Positions 18,724 through 27,319 of a stretch of DNA of 64,000 nucleotides are shown here, piece after piece. Positions within the stretch are counted from its first letter, which is position 1. The number at the start of each line of letters is the position of its first letter. The position numbers were made by a program, and so were the translations under genes. The DNA comes from Helicobacter pylori oki112 (GTDB lineage: Bacteria; Campylobacterota; Campylobacteria; Campylobacterales; Helicobacteraceae): positions 496,001 through 560,000 of the forward strand of contig NZ_CP006821.1 in NCBI RefSeq assembly GCF_000600085.1, read 5' to 3'. The notes beneath the pieces are model-generated. The model searched no databases. It was not told the DNA's origin and saw only the letters and a program-made list of their open reading frames with translations.

Positions 18724-19653
18724 ATGCATGCCAATTTATTTAACCAAAACATTAGTAAAAAAGATGTTTTTTTGCACAATTTACGCTCCAATAATGGGCG
18801 TTACAAACGCTACATAAAAGCCCCTTTAAGATATGGTGGGGGCAAGTCTTTAGCTGTAGGGTTAATAGTGGAGTATATACCTAATGGTGTGCGTAGGATT
18901 ATTAGCCCTTTTATAGGTGGGGGGAGCGTAGAAATTGCATGCGCAACAGAGTTGGGTTTAGAAGTGTTGGGTTTTGATATTTTTGACATTTTAGTGAATT
19001 TTTATCAAGTGTTGCTCAAAGACAAACAAGCTCTTTATAATAATTTGCTCTCTTTAGAACCTACGCAAGAAACTTACAACATTATCAAACAAGAGTTAAA
19101 AGCCCATTATAGAAAAGAATGCGTTTTAGACCCTTTAATTTTGGCTAGAGATTATTACTTTAACTTTAATTTAAGCTATGGGCCAGGATTTTTAGGGTGG
19201 ATGAGTAAAATTTACACTGACAAACAACGCTATCTAAACGCCCTTTTAAAAATTAAAGATTTTAACGCCCCTAGTTTAAAGGTGGAATGCTCTAGTTTTG
19301 AAGAAGTGTTGCTCGCTTATCCTAATGATTTTTTCTATCTTGACCCCCCTTATGTGTTAGAAAATTCTAAAATGTTTAAGGGGATTTATCCTATGCGTAA
19401 TTTTCCTATCCACCATAATGGTTTTAAACATGAAGTATTGGCTCACATGCTAAAAAGGCATAAAGGGCCATTTATTTTAAGTTATAATGACTGCGAATTT
19501 GTAAGGAATGCTTATAAAGATTTTAAAATTTTAGAACCATCTTGGCAATACACTATGGGACAAGGCGAGATCAGAATGGGTAAAAATCGCTTAGAAAGAG
19601 GCGATAATAACCATGTCAAACAATCTCATGAGTTATTGATTATCAAGGAGTAA
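18724..19653 (+). CDS. D12-class (Dam-like) N6-adenine DNA methyltransferase
   Basis: The 309-residue enzyme has the alpha-class order: LRYGGGKS (35-42), the SAM motif FIGGGSVEI (63-71) and catalytic DPPY (207-210). It transfers methyl groups to adenine in duplex DNA. It begins 15 bases after typA and is followed after 2 bases by a small GIY-YIG-like gene, the layout of a type II restriction-modification pair. This is the HP0481 locus. The recognition sequence cannot be read from the protein. Confidence 0.85.
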   Translation: MHANLFNQNISKKDVFLHNLRSNNGRYKRYIKAPLRYGGGKSLAVGLIVEYIPNGVRRIISPFIGGGSVEIACATELGLEVLGFDIFDILVNFYQVLLKDKQALYNNLLSLEPTQETYNIIKQELKAHYRKECVLDPLILARDYYFNFNLSYGPGFLGWMSKIYTDKQRYLNALLKIKDFNAPSLKVECSSFEEVLLAYPNDFFYLDPPYVLENSKMFKGIYPMRNFPIHHNGFKHEVLAHMLKRHKGPFILSYNDCEFVRNAYKDFKILEPSWQYTMGQGEIRMGKNRLERGDNNHVKQSHELLIIKE

Positions 19654-19655
19654 AA

Positions 19656-20279
19656 ATGTATATTAGCGAAGTCAAAACTGCCTTTAAAATCGCTGATGTA
19701 GAATACGTGAAAGACAGCACAAAGTTAAATTTTAACTATCTTAAGGATTTAAAAGATGAAAATAATCAATCTTTATCTCAAAATATTTTAACTCAAAATG
19801 TGGCTAGAGTGTATTTAATTGTAGTGAATGGTGAGATTAAAAAAATCGGTGGTTCTCAAGCAGATGGTGGGATTAAAAGCACGCTCAATATTTATAAAGA
19901 TGGGGGAGTCAAAGGGAGGCCTAGTATTAGAAGTTTTGGCGTGTGGTATTTTCTTTATCACACAATACTCACAGGGGCTAAAATAGAATTTTACATGATT
20001 TATCAGCCTAATTTTGAAACTCAAGTGAAAGGCTTGTTTGGTTTTCATGCAATCAAAGATGCAAGTATAAGCTATAAACTTTTAGAGCAAGCTTGCCTGA
20101 CGGATTATAGAAACAATAGCAATGACGCGTTACCCGAATGGAATGTGCAAGAGCAGGGCAAAGATTGGCCAAATGATATTAAAGATGAGCATGCCAATAT
20201 CACTCAAAAAGCTCAAAACAGAGAAAAGGCCGTCCATAGAAAAGCGATTGACAAACCTAGTGGAACTTTAAAAGATTAA
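19656..20279 (+). CDS. GIY-YIG-like protein, putative type II restriction endonuclease
   Basis: The 207-residue protein (HP0482 position) is usually called hypothetical. I see a GIY-YIG-like pattern: RVYLIVVNGEIKKIGGSQ (51-68) with Y53 and K63-I64-G65, a helix at 73-80, and then LLEQACLTDY (142-151) with E144 and LPEWN (159-163), the glutamate and asparagine positions of that nuclease fold. The layout resembles Hpy188I and Eco29kI, small H. pylori or E. coli enzymes of this superfamily. The usual catalytic arginine position is taken by K74. It lies 2 bases after an adenine methyltransferase. Assignment is inference from motif spacing. Confidence 0.5.
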   Translation: MYISEVKTAFKIADVEYVKDSTKLNFNYLKDLKDENNQSLSQNILTQNVARVYLIVVNGEIKKIGGSQADGGIKSTLNIYKDGGVKGRPSIRSFGVWYFLYHTILTGAKIEFYMIYQPNFETQVKGLFGFHAIKDASISYKLLEQACLTDYRNNSNDALPEWNVQEQGKDWPNDIKDEHANITQKAQNREKAVHRKAIDKPSGTLKD

Positions 20280-20373
20280 GAAATAGTCTTAACCCAACCT
20301 CAAAAAAAAGAACTTTAAGTTTTTACTCCATTATTTTAAAAGTGTGGGTTTAGATGAAAGGAAAAAATAAAAC

Positions 20374-21429
20374 TTGTATAAGGTAGCAGATATTTTTTGT
20401 GGCGCTGGAGGATTGAGCTATGGCTTTTCTATGCACCCTTATTTTGAATTAATATGGGCTAACGATATAGAAAAGGACGCCATTTTAAGCTATCAAGCCA
20501 ATCATAAAAAGACGCAAACCATTTTATGCGATATTATGCAACTTAATTGCCGCAACTTGCCATGCGTTTCAATTGATATTCTACTAGGCGGACCACCATG
20601 CCAGAGCTATTCTACTCTTGGCAAAAGAAAAATGGATGAAAAAGCGAATCTGTTTAAAGAATATTTGCGGCTTTTAGATTTAGTAAAACCAAAAATGTTT
20701 GTCTTTGAAAATGTGGTGGGTTTAATGTCTATGCAAAAAGGGCAATTATTCAAACAAATTTGTAACGCTTTTAAAGAGAGAGGTTATATTTTAGAACATG
20801 CCATTTTAAATGCCCTAGATTATGGTGTGCCTCAAATAAGGGAGCGAGTGTTTTTAGTGGGCGTGCTTAAAAGCTTTAAACAAAAATTCCACTTCCCCAA
20901 ACCCATAAAAACGCATTTTTCTCTAAAAGACGCTTTAGGAGATTTACCACCCATTCAAAGCGGTGAAAATGGTGATGCTTTAGGTTATCTTAAAAATGCG
21001 GATAATGTTTTTTTGGAATTTGTGCGAAATTCTAAAGAATTAAGCGAGCATAGCAGTCCTAAAAATAATGAGAAACTTATAAAAATCATGCAAACGCTAA
21101 AAGACGGACAGAGTAAAGATGATTTGCCTAAAAATTTACGCCCCAAAAGTGGTTATACTAATACCTATGCCAAAATGTGGTGGGAAAAACCAGCCCCCAC
21201 TATTACAAGAAATTTTTCTACCCCAAGCAGTTCTAGGTGTATCCATCCAAGAGACTCTAGAGCGTTAAGCATTAGAGAGGGAGCAAGATTGCAAAGCTTT
21301 CCTGATAATTATAAATTCTGTGGGAGCTCTAGCGCTAAAAGATTGCAAATTGGCAATGCCGTTCCGCCTTTATTGAGTGTAGCGCTCGCTCATGCTGTCT
21401 TTGATTTTTTAAGGGATAAAAATGTTTGA
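20374..21429 (+). CDS. C5-cytosine DNA methyltransferase
   Basis: Translation is expected from TTG at 20374 with AAAGGA about 12 bases upstream; starting later would delete motif I. The 351-residue enzyme has all main C5 motifs: DIFCGAGGLSYGF (I), GGPPCQSYS with the catalytic cysteine (IV), FENVVG (VI), QIRERVF (VIII) and QIGNAVPP (X). It overlaps the next gene by 8 bases. HP0483/JHP0435-type; I recall ACGT as a possible target for this lineage but cannot confirm it. A decayed partial copy lies at 22222-22380. Confidence 0.9.
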   Translation: MYKVADIFCGAGGLSYGFSMHPYFELIWANDIEKDAILSYQANHKKTQTILCDIMQLNCRNLPCVSIDILLGGPPCQSYSTLGKRKMDEKANLFKEYLRLLDLVKPKMFVFENVVGLMSMQKGQLFKQICNAFKERGYILEHAILNALDYGVPQIRERVFLVGVLKSFKQKFHFPKPIKTHFSLKDALGDLPPIQSGENGDALGYLKNADNVFLEFVRNSKELSEHSSPKNNEKLIKIMQTLKDGQSKDDLPKNLRPKSGYTNTYAKMWWEKPAPTITRNFSTPSSSRCIHPRDSRALSIREGARLQSFPDNYKFCGSSSAKRLQIGNAVPPLLSVALAHAVFDFLRDKNV

Positions 21430-22174
21430 TAATAACGATTTTAAAGGTTATAGAAATTTATTGGGTTTTAATTCTCAAAATGCGTTTAAGGAATTTTTAG
21501 GCGCTAAAGACATACAACCTTGCGTTGATTTCAATTATTTAAACGCGCTCAAAAAAAGGCTTATTGAAATTTTTAGCGCTATCAATAGTGTTTATTGTTT
21601 TAAATATAATGAGTATGAATTGGAATGCTTTTTTAAAAACTCCATAGAGCGAGTGTTTTCAAAGATAGTGGATACTCATATTATTTATAAGCTGAATAAT
21701 CAAGGCAGAAGACCTGAAGAAGTGTGTTTTTCTTGGATGCGTGGGTTTTTAGTAGCGGAGTTTTTTAAGGGTTTTATCGCTTGTCTTTTTGGCACACAAA
21801 AAGAAACCATTAAATTTTTTGGTGGGGATAATTTTGAGAGCATAGAAAGCTTTAAAAGAAGTCCTAAAGCCGATTTTTTGTTAGAAAATCATTTATTACT
21901 AGAAGTTCAAAGCGGGTTTCAAGGGATCAATGATATTAAAGAACATAAAGTTATAGAAGCTAAAAGGCGTTTGATAACGGATAAAATCCCTACTATTGTG
22001 GTGCATTTTGATCTGTTTAATGGGCAAGTAGCGTGTGTAGAAATTTCTAAAATCAAAGACAATGATTTGAATTGGATAACCCGCCAACAAATGGAAGGGC
22101 AGAGCGTTTTTAATATTTCGCAAAACTTTTTTGATTACAAAATTACAGAAATACCTAGTAAGCCGCTTTTATAA
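21422..22174 (+). CDS. Putative restriction endonuclease, PD-(D/E)xK-like
   Basis: This 250-residue protein (HP0484 position) begins 8 bases inside the C5 methyltransferase gene, so the two are translated together. A core PKADFLLENHLLLEVQSG at 148-165 offers D151 and E161-V-Q163, the D...E-x-Q variant of the PD-(D/E)xK nuclease site, flanked by beta strands and a following helix. The N-terminal half is mostly helical with FSWMRGFLVAEFF. The most economical reading is the restriction partner of the upstream methyltransferase. No family name is recognised with certainty. Confidence 0.6.
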   Translation: MFDNNDFKGYRNLLGFNSQNAFKEFLGAKDIQPCVDFNYLNALKKRLIEIFSAINSVYCFKYNEYELECFFKNSIERVFSKIVDTHIIYKLNNQGRRPEEVCFSWMRGFLVAEFFKGFIACLFGTQKETIKFFGGDNFESIESFKRSPKADFLLENHLLLEVQSGFQGINDIKEHKVIEAKRRLITDKIPTIVVHFDLFNGQVACVEISKIKDNDLNWITRQQMEGQSVFNISQNFFDYKITEIPSKPLL

Positions 22175-22221
22175 AAACTAATAGTATAATACGGTCTAAA
22201 TAAAATACAAGATAATAGCAT

Positions 22222-22380
22222 TAAAAATGTGGTAGGTGGATTGAATGTTTGTTATTTTTTGCCCAACATTCAGTGCGAGTGTGTGTCCCTCAAATGAGAG
22301 AGCGAGTGATTTTAGTGGGCACGCTTAAAAGCTTTAAACAAAAATTCCATTCCCATAAACCCATAAAAACGCATTTTTTC
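22222..22380 (+). pseudogene. Decayed fragment of a second C5-cytosine methyltransferase
   Basis: Bases 22223-22240 read like motif VI of the intact gene (KNVVGG versus ENVVGL). After a gap, 22285-22380 translate as PQMRERVILVGTLKSFKQKF, then HKPIKTHF, almost the same as the intact motif VIII region at 20829-20920. The two pieces are in different frames and the stretch between them is missing. It is therefore the remnant of a duplicated or formerly separate related gene, next to the active one. Confidence 0.75.
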
Positions 22381-22413
22381 AATCAACTTATATTTTGATT
22401 TGCCTTAGCCTCT

Positions 22414-23358
22414 TTACTGCCTCCTATTAAAAGTGATCCCATAAACTTCATTCCTGATTTGGAATAAGGGATCAGTAGGGGCTTCCACGCCTTTAGGGAG
22501 ATCGGCTGGGAAATACACATCTTTATTGCAACCCATTCCTTCGTATTCTTCAACTTTCAATGTCCCTACCAGTAATTCCTTGTGTTTGCCTTTCCAAAGC
22601 GCGGTCGTGTCGTTGGTGGCATCATTTTTATTTGCAAACACCAGATACATTTGGTATTCTACGGGTTTAGTTTTAAGGTGTTGTTGGAATGAAGAAAGCA
22701 GATAATTTGAATCTTTTTGCTTTAATTCTTGGGGGTTAAGATACTTGATGCCGTCTTTAGGCACAAATTTCCATCTCGCAGGCAATAATTTTTCTTTCTT
22801 ATCTTTAAACTTGAACGCATGCACGCTATAATAAGGCGTGTTAGCCACGCTTGAGCTAATCCCTATCGTTTTTGTGTAAGCGGCAAAATTCCTATAAGAG
22901 GGGACTTCTTCATAAAGCTTTTTGATTCTTGCTTCATCCACCTTGCCATTTTTAGGGATTCTCATTTCAAAAAATTGAGCGAATTCGTTAGGGTTTTTGG
23001 CAAAATTGATTTCTGTATTGAGCATCACCATTGTCCAGCTAGCGTTTTGATTTTCTAATTTTAACGCCATTCCCCTAACTTTGCTTTTATCGTCCATCGC
23101 TACGCCCCCTAAAGAATACCTTACAGACGCAGGGATTTCTTTTTCATTGAGTAATGGCACATCTAAATCCTTTTTTGCTTGTGCATTAGGGAGGAACACG
23201 CCTTTAGCGCAAAACCCCTTAGTGTGGTTGATTTTCATTTTAGGCTCTTTGGCGTTGAGTTTGTAGAAAATATCCGCAATCTCTTCAGCGCTCACTTCAT
23301 GGGCTTTTAAAAAACCCAAACTCAAAACCAAACACAAGCTCAAACCAATTTTTTTCAT
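22414..23358 (-). CDS. Secreted catalase-like heme protein
   Basis: The 314-residue protein has a signal peptide (first about 20 residues, to KAHE) and a minimal catalase fold like SrpA-type catalase-related peroxidases. NHTKGFCAKGVFLP aligns with the distal-histidine block of KatA (H45 in place of KatA H56). RNEVY at 302-306 near the C-terminus keeps the R-x3-Y pattern of the proximal heme ligand. It is about 190 residues shorter than KatA and lacks the wrapping and C-terminal domains. HP0485 ortholog; likely a periplasmic heme peroxidase rather than a true catalase. Confidence 0.75.
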   Translation of the reverse strand: MKKIGLSLCLVLSLGFLKAHEVSAEEIADIFYKLNAKEPKMKINHTKGFCAKGVFLPNAQAKKDLDVPLLNEKEIPASVRYSLGGVAMDDKSKVRGMALKLENQNASWTMVMLNTEINFAKNPNEFAQFFEMRIPKNGKVDEARIKKLYEEVPSYRNFAAYTKTIGISSSVANTPYYSVHAFKFKDKKEKLLPARWKFVPKDGIKYLNPQELKQKDSNYLLSSFQQHLKTKPVEYQMYLVFANKNDATNDTTALWKGKHKELLVGTLKVEEYEGMGCNKDVYFPADLPKGVEAPTDPLFQIRNEVYGITFNRRQ

Positions 23359-23588
23359 TCTTGATCCTTATTATTTTTTTATATAAAACAACGCTTTTTA
23401 TTGTATCAGTAAATTCCCTGTTAAGCCTTAAAAAAGCCTTTTTTTGATACCTTATTAGGATCTTAAAAGATCATCTTATCCATTTGCATGCTCATCAGCA
23501 AGCTTTTAAGGATAAACTTGTGTTTTAAATTTTGTGATTTTTAAGAAAAATTAGCTTGATTTTAAACTAAATCTATATTCTTTTATGC

Positions 23589-23594
23589 TACAAT
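23589..23594 (+). promoter_or_regulatory. Extended -10 box of hofC
   Basis: TACAAT preceded by TGC lies 50 bases before the hofC start. It belongs to the 285-base divergent region between the catalase-like gene and hofC, which otherwise shows only AT-rich sequence. Confidence 0.5.
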
Positions 23595-23643
23595 TATTTC
23601 TACAGAGTAATTTATCTATTCTCAGGTAAAGTAAGGAAGAGGA

Positions 23644-25230
23644 ATGAAATTAAAGAAACGAAAAGTTGCGGCTGCATTGCTAAAGCGTTTTACCTTGCCA
23701 CTATTGCTCACTACGGGTTCATTAGGGGCGGTTACTTATGAAGTGCATGGAGATTTTATCAATTTTGCTAAAGTGGGTTTTAACCATTCGCCCATTAACC
23801 CTGTTAAAGGTATCTATCCTACAGAGACTTTTGTTAACCTTACGGGTAAGCTAGAGGGGTCTGTGCATTTAGGTAGGGGATGGACCGTGAATTTAGGCGG
23901 TGTTTTGGGCGGACAAGTTTATGATAGCACTAGGTATGACAGGTGGGCAAAGGATTTTACCCCCCCAAGCTATTGGGATAAAACTTCTTGCGGCACTGAT
24001 TCTATGAGTCTTTGTATGAATGCCACTAAAATGTGGCAGCAATCAGGGCCAGGTGGTATCATTAACCCTAGAGGTATTGGTTGGGAATATATGGGTGAGT
24101 GGAACGGCTTGTTCCCTAACTACTACCCGGCTAACGCCTACTTGCCTGGTGGCTCAAGGCGCTATGAAGTTTATAAAGCGAATTTGACCTATGACAGCGA
24201 CAGAGTCCATATGGTCATGGGGCGCTTTGACGTTACGGAGCAGGAGCAAATGGATTGGGTTTACCAATTGTTCCAAGGTTTTTATGGGACTTTCAAGCTT
24301 ACGAATAAGATGAAATTCTTGCTCTTTAGCTCTTGGGGTCGTGGTATCGCTGACGGTCAGTGGTTGTTCCCTATCTATCGTGAAAAGCCTTGGGGTATTC
24401 ATAAGGCGGGTATTATTTATCGCCCTACAAAGAATCTAATGATTCACCCTTATGTGTATCTTATCCCAGAAGTAGGCACATTGCCTGGTGCTAAAATAGA
24501 ATACGATACCAATCCTGAGTTTAACGGTATGGGCATGAGAAATAGAACGACTTTTTATGTGTTGTATGACTATCGTTGGAATAACGCTGAATACGGCCGT
24601 TACGCACCCGCTCGTTATAACACTTGGGATCCGTTCTTGGATAATGGTAAGTGGCGTGGCTTGCAAGGTCCTGGTGGTGCGACGCTCTTTTTACGCCACC
24701 ATATAGACATTAACAACTACTTTGTGGTTGGTGGTGCTTATCTCAACATCGGTAACCCTAACATGAACTTAGGTACTTGGGGTAACATCATCGCTGTGGA
24801 TGGTATCGAACAATGGGTTGGCAGTATCTACAGCTTAGGGTTTGCAGGGATCGACAACATTACCGATGCTGACGCGTTCACTGAGTATGTTAAAGGTGGA
24901 GGCAAGCATGGTAAGTTCAGTTGGAGTCTCTACCAACGCTTCACTACCGCTCCAAGGGCATTGGAATATGGTATTGGTATGTATCTAGACTATCAGTTCA
25001 GCAAACATGTTAAAGCGGGTCTCAAACTCGTATGGTTAGAGTTCCAAATTCGTGCGGGTTACAACCCTGGAACCGGTTTCCTTGGGCCAAACGGTCAGCC
25101 GCTTAACTTGAATAATGGTTTGTTTGAATCTTCTGCGTTTGCACAAGGTCCTCAAGACATGGGTGGCATTAAAAAGAGTATTACTCAAGATAGAAGCCAT
25201 TTGATGACACACATTAGTTACAGCTTCTAA
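23644..25230 (+). CDS. hofC: Outer membrane protein HofC
   Basis: The 528-residue protein starts with an unusually basic leader (KLKKRKVAAALLKRF) and a hydrophobic stretch ending near GSLGAVTYEV, then is aromatic and glycine-rich throughout. It ends in DRSHLMTHISYSF, the Hof/OprD-like barrel signature. Hof proteins are large Helicobacter outer-membrane barrels; HofC has been linked to gastric colonisation fitness. A C7 run at 23960-23966 within codons for Thr-Pro-Pro is a possible slippage point. It shares end motifs with hofD just downstream and is probably its tandem paralog. HP0486 ortholog. Confidence 0.88.
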   Translation: MKLKKRKVAAALLKRFTLPLLLTTGSLGAVTYEVHGDFINFAKVGFNHSPINPVKGIYPTETFVNLTGKLEGSVHLGRGWTVNLGGVLGGQVYDSTRYDRWAKDFTPPSYWDKTSCGTDSMSLCMNATKMWQQSGPGGIINPRGIGWEYMGEWNGLFPNYYPANAYLPGGSRRYEVYKANLTYDSDRVHMVMGRFDVTEQEQMDWVYQLFQGFYGTFKLTNKMKFLLFSSWGRGIADGQWLFPIYREKPWGIHKAGIIYRPTKNLMIHPYVYLIPEVGTLPGAKIEYDTNPEFNGMGMRNRTTFYVLYDYRWNNAEYGRYAPARYNTWDPFLDNGKWRGLQGPGGATLFLRHHIDINNYFVVGGAYLNIGNPNMNLGTWGNIIAVDGIEQWVGSIYSLGFAGIDNITDADAFTEYVKGGGKHGKFSWSLYQRFTTAPRALEYGIGMYLDYQFSKHVKAGLKLVWLEFQIRAGYNPGTGFLGPNGQPLNLNNGLFESSAFAQGPQDMGGIKKSITQDRSHLMTHISYSF

Positions 25231-25302
25231 GAGAGTTCTCCCCCTATCTCTTATATATGCCTTTTTTGTATTTTTATTTTAATATCTTTGGGAGTTAGGG
25301 TT

Positions 25303-26700
25303 TTGGAAATTAAGAAATATTTTTCTTACTCTCTATTTTTTTTGCTTTTTTCTAGTCTCTTTTTATCCAAACTTCAAGCTTATAAATTCAACATGAGCAT
25401 TGTTGGAAAGGTGAGCAGCTATACCAAGTTTGGCTTTAACAACCAAAGATACCAGCCTTCTAAAGACATTTATCCTACAGGTAGCTACACTTCTTTGCTC
25501 GGCGAATTTAATTTGAGCATGGGTTTATACAAGGGTTTGAGAGCGGAAGTGGGGGCGATGATGGCAGCACTCCCCTATGACTCTACCGCCTATCAAGGCA
25601 ACAATATCCCTAACGGCCAGCCCGGCTCTAGGACCGATCCTTTTGGGGCGGGTATCTTTTGGCAATATATTGGTTGGTATGCGGGACATAGCGGTTTAAA
25701 TGTGCAAAAACCTCGTTTAGCCATGGTGCATAACGCTTTTTTGAGCTACAACTACAAAAAAGACAAATTCAGTTTTGGCGTGAAAGGGGGGCGCTATGAT
25801 GCTGAAGAGTATGATTGGTTCACTTCTTACACTCAAGGGGTTGAAGGCTTTGTCAAATATAAAGACACTAGGTTAAGGGTGATGTATTCAGACGCTAGGG
25901 CTTCAGCGTCAAGCGACTGGTTTTGGTATTTTGGGCGTTACTATACAAGCGGTAAGGCTCTAATGATAGCTGATTTGAAATATGAAAAAGACAACCTAAA
26001 AATCAACCCTTATTTTTATGCGATTTTTCAAAGAATGTATGCGCCAGGCATTAATATCACTTATGACACCAACCCTAATTTCAACAATAAGGGTTTTCGT
26101 TTTGTAGGTACTTTCGTGGGGTTTTTCCCCATTTTTGCCACTCCGGCTAATCAAAATGATATTATCCTCTTCCAACAAGTGCCGTTAGGAAAGAGCGGGC
26201 AAACTTATTTCTTCCGCACCCGTTTTTACTATAATAAGTGGCAATTTGGGGGCAGTGTCTATAAAAATATCGGTAACGCTAATGGCGATATAGGTATTTA
26301 TGGCGACCCTTTGGGGTATAACATTTGGACGAATAGTATTTATGATGCAGAAATCAATAATATCGTTGGCGCTGATGTTATTAACGGGTTTTTATATGTA
26401 GGCTCACAATATAGGGGGTTTAGTTGGAAAATTTTAGGCCGTTGGACGGATAGCCCAAGGGCTGATGAAAGGAGTCTCGCGCTCTTTTTGAGTTATTTTT
26501 CTAATAAGTATAATATTAGAATGGATTTGAAACTAGAGTATTATGGCAATATCACCAAAAAAGGCTATTGTATTGGGTATTGTGGCATGTATGTTCCAAC
26601 CGATCCTAACGGGCCTGGCACGCAACCTTTAACACACAATGTGTATTCTGACAGGAGCCATATAATGTTTAATATCACTTATGGTTTTAGGATTTACTAG
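25303..26700 (+). CDS. hofD: Outer membrane protein HofD
   Basis: TTG at 25303 is the likely start: GGGAG lies 8 bases upstream and the product then opens with a normal signal peptide (LEIKKYFSYSLFFLLFSSLF...). About 465 residues form a Hof-family barrel. The mature start FNMSIVGKVSSYTKFGFNNQRYQP mirrors HofC (HGDFINFAKVGFNHSPINP), and SDRSHIMFNITYGF matches the HofC end. A C-terminal CIGYCGMY loop could hold a disulfide. It is the last gene with HP0464-HP0487 order (HP0487). Confidence 0.85.
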   Translation: MEIKKYFSYSLFFLLFSSLFLSKLQAYKFNMSIVGKVSSYTKFGFNNQRYQPSKDIYPTGSYTSLLGEFNLSMGLYKGLRAEVGAMMAALPYDSTAYQGNNIPNGQPGSRTDPFGAGIFWQYIGWYAGHSGLNVQKPRLAMVHNAFLSYNYKKDKFSFGVKGGRYDAEEYDWFTSYTQGVEGFVKYKDTRLRVMYSDARASASSDWFWYFGRYYTSGKALMIADLKYEKDNLKINPYFYAIFQRMYAPGINITYDTNPNFNNKGFRFVGTFVGFFPIFATPANQNDIILFQQVPLGKSGQTYFFRTRFYYNKWQFGGSVYKNIGNANGDIGIYGDPLGYNIWTNSIYDAEINNIVGADVINGFLYVGSQYRGFSWKILGRWTDSPRADERSLALFLSYFSNKYNIRMDLKLEYYGNITKKGYCIGYCGMYVPTDPNGPGTQPLTHNVYSDRSHIMFNITYGFRIY

Positions 26701-26724
26701 CATTTTATCCTTAATGGATATTTT

Positions 26725-26767
26725 TGATTAGCCTTTTTAAAATATTGAAAGGCTCTGCTCCAATCAA
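26725..26767 (+). terminator. Hairpin after hofD
   Basis: AGCCTTT (26730-26736) pairs with AAAGGCT (26748-26754), and outer arms TTTGATT and AATCAAA can extend the structure across a bulge. No strong T run follows, so it may terminate weakly or only protect the hofD mRNA end. Confidence 0.35.
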
Positions 26768-26815
26768 ATATTAATACTCAAAAAGCCTTATTTAAATTTA
26801 TTATTCAATATTTAA

Positions 26816-27139
26816 TACACTAAAAAAAACACCACACCTACGCAGTTTTTCAACAAGCTAAACGAGTTTAAAGATGATGTCTTTACCACCCCCAAAGCTA
26901 AAGAATACATTGACATAGCGAGCGGATTTCATAAGCTTTTTAAAAACGACGCTAAGATCGCCGAAAGCCTAAAACCAGCCACAACGAAAAATTTAAGCCA
27001 AAGCACTCACCCTAATGCAAGCGATAGTAATTTATCTTTATTGGTATTCAACATGCCAAGGACTAAAACGCAAGTTGTTACCAAGGATTTGCTAAGGTTA
27101 ATGTGCTTTTTAAGGCCCAACCATCTCCAACAGCCCTAA
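26816..27139 (+). pseudogene. Startless remnant of an unidentified gene
   Basis: A frame of about 107 codons is open from 26816 to TAA at 27139 and reads like real protein (TPTQFFNKLNEFKDD, then FTTPKAKEYIDIASGFHKLF and LFKNDAKIAESLKPATTKNL). There is no start codon or ribosome site in its first 80 codons, and a stop lies just upstream. The composition recalls helical regions of H. pylori plasticity-zone proteins, but I do not recognise the parent gene. It lies in a 619-base stretch without intact genes after hofD and looks like the 3' part of a gene left at a rearrangement junction. Confidence 0.5.
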
Positions 27140-27319
27140 AATTTTTAGAACTCGCTTAAGCTAAGTCTACTATACTCAAACTATTTGAGATAAAACTTAC
27201 AATAAAAGGTTTTAATGTTGGTATAATGCAAAAAGTGGGCTTAATATTAATGATAATTTTTGGTTTTGCCATGTCCAATGATAAAAAACCACCAATGGAT
27301 ATTGAAAGATAATTGTAAA

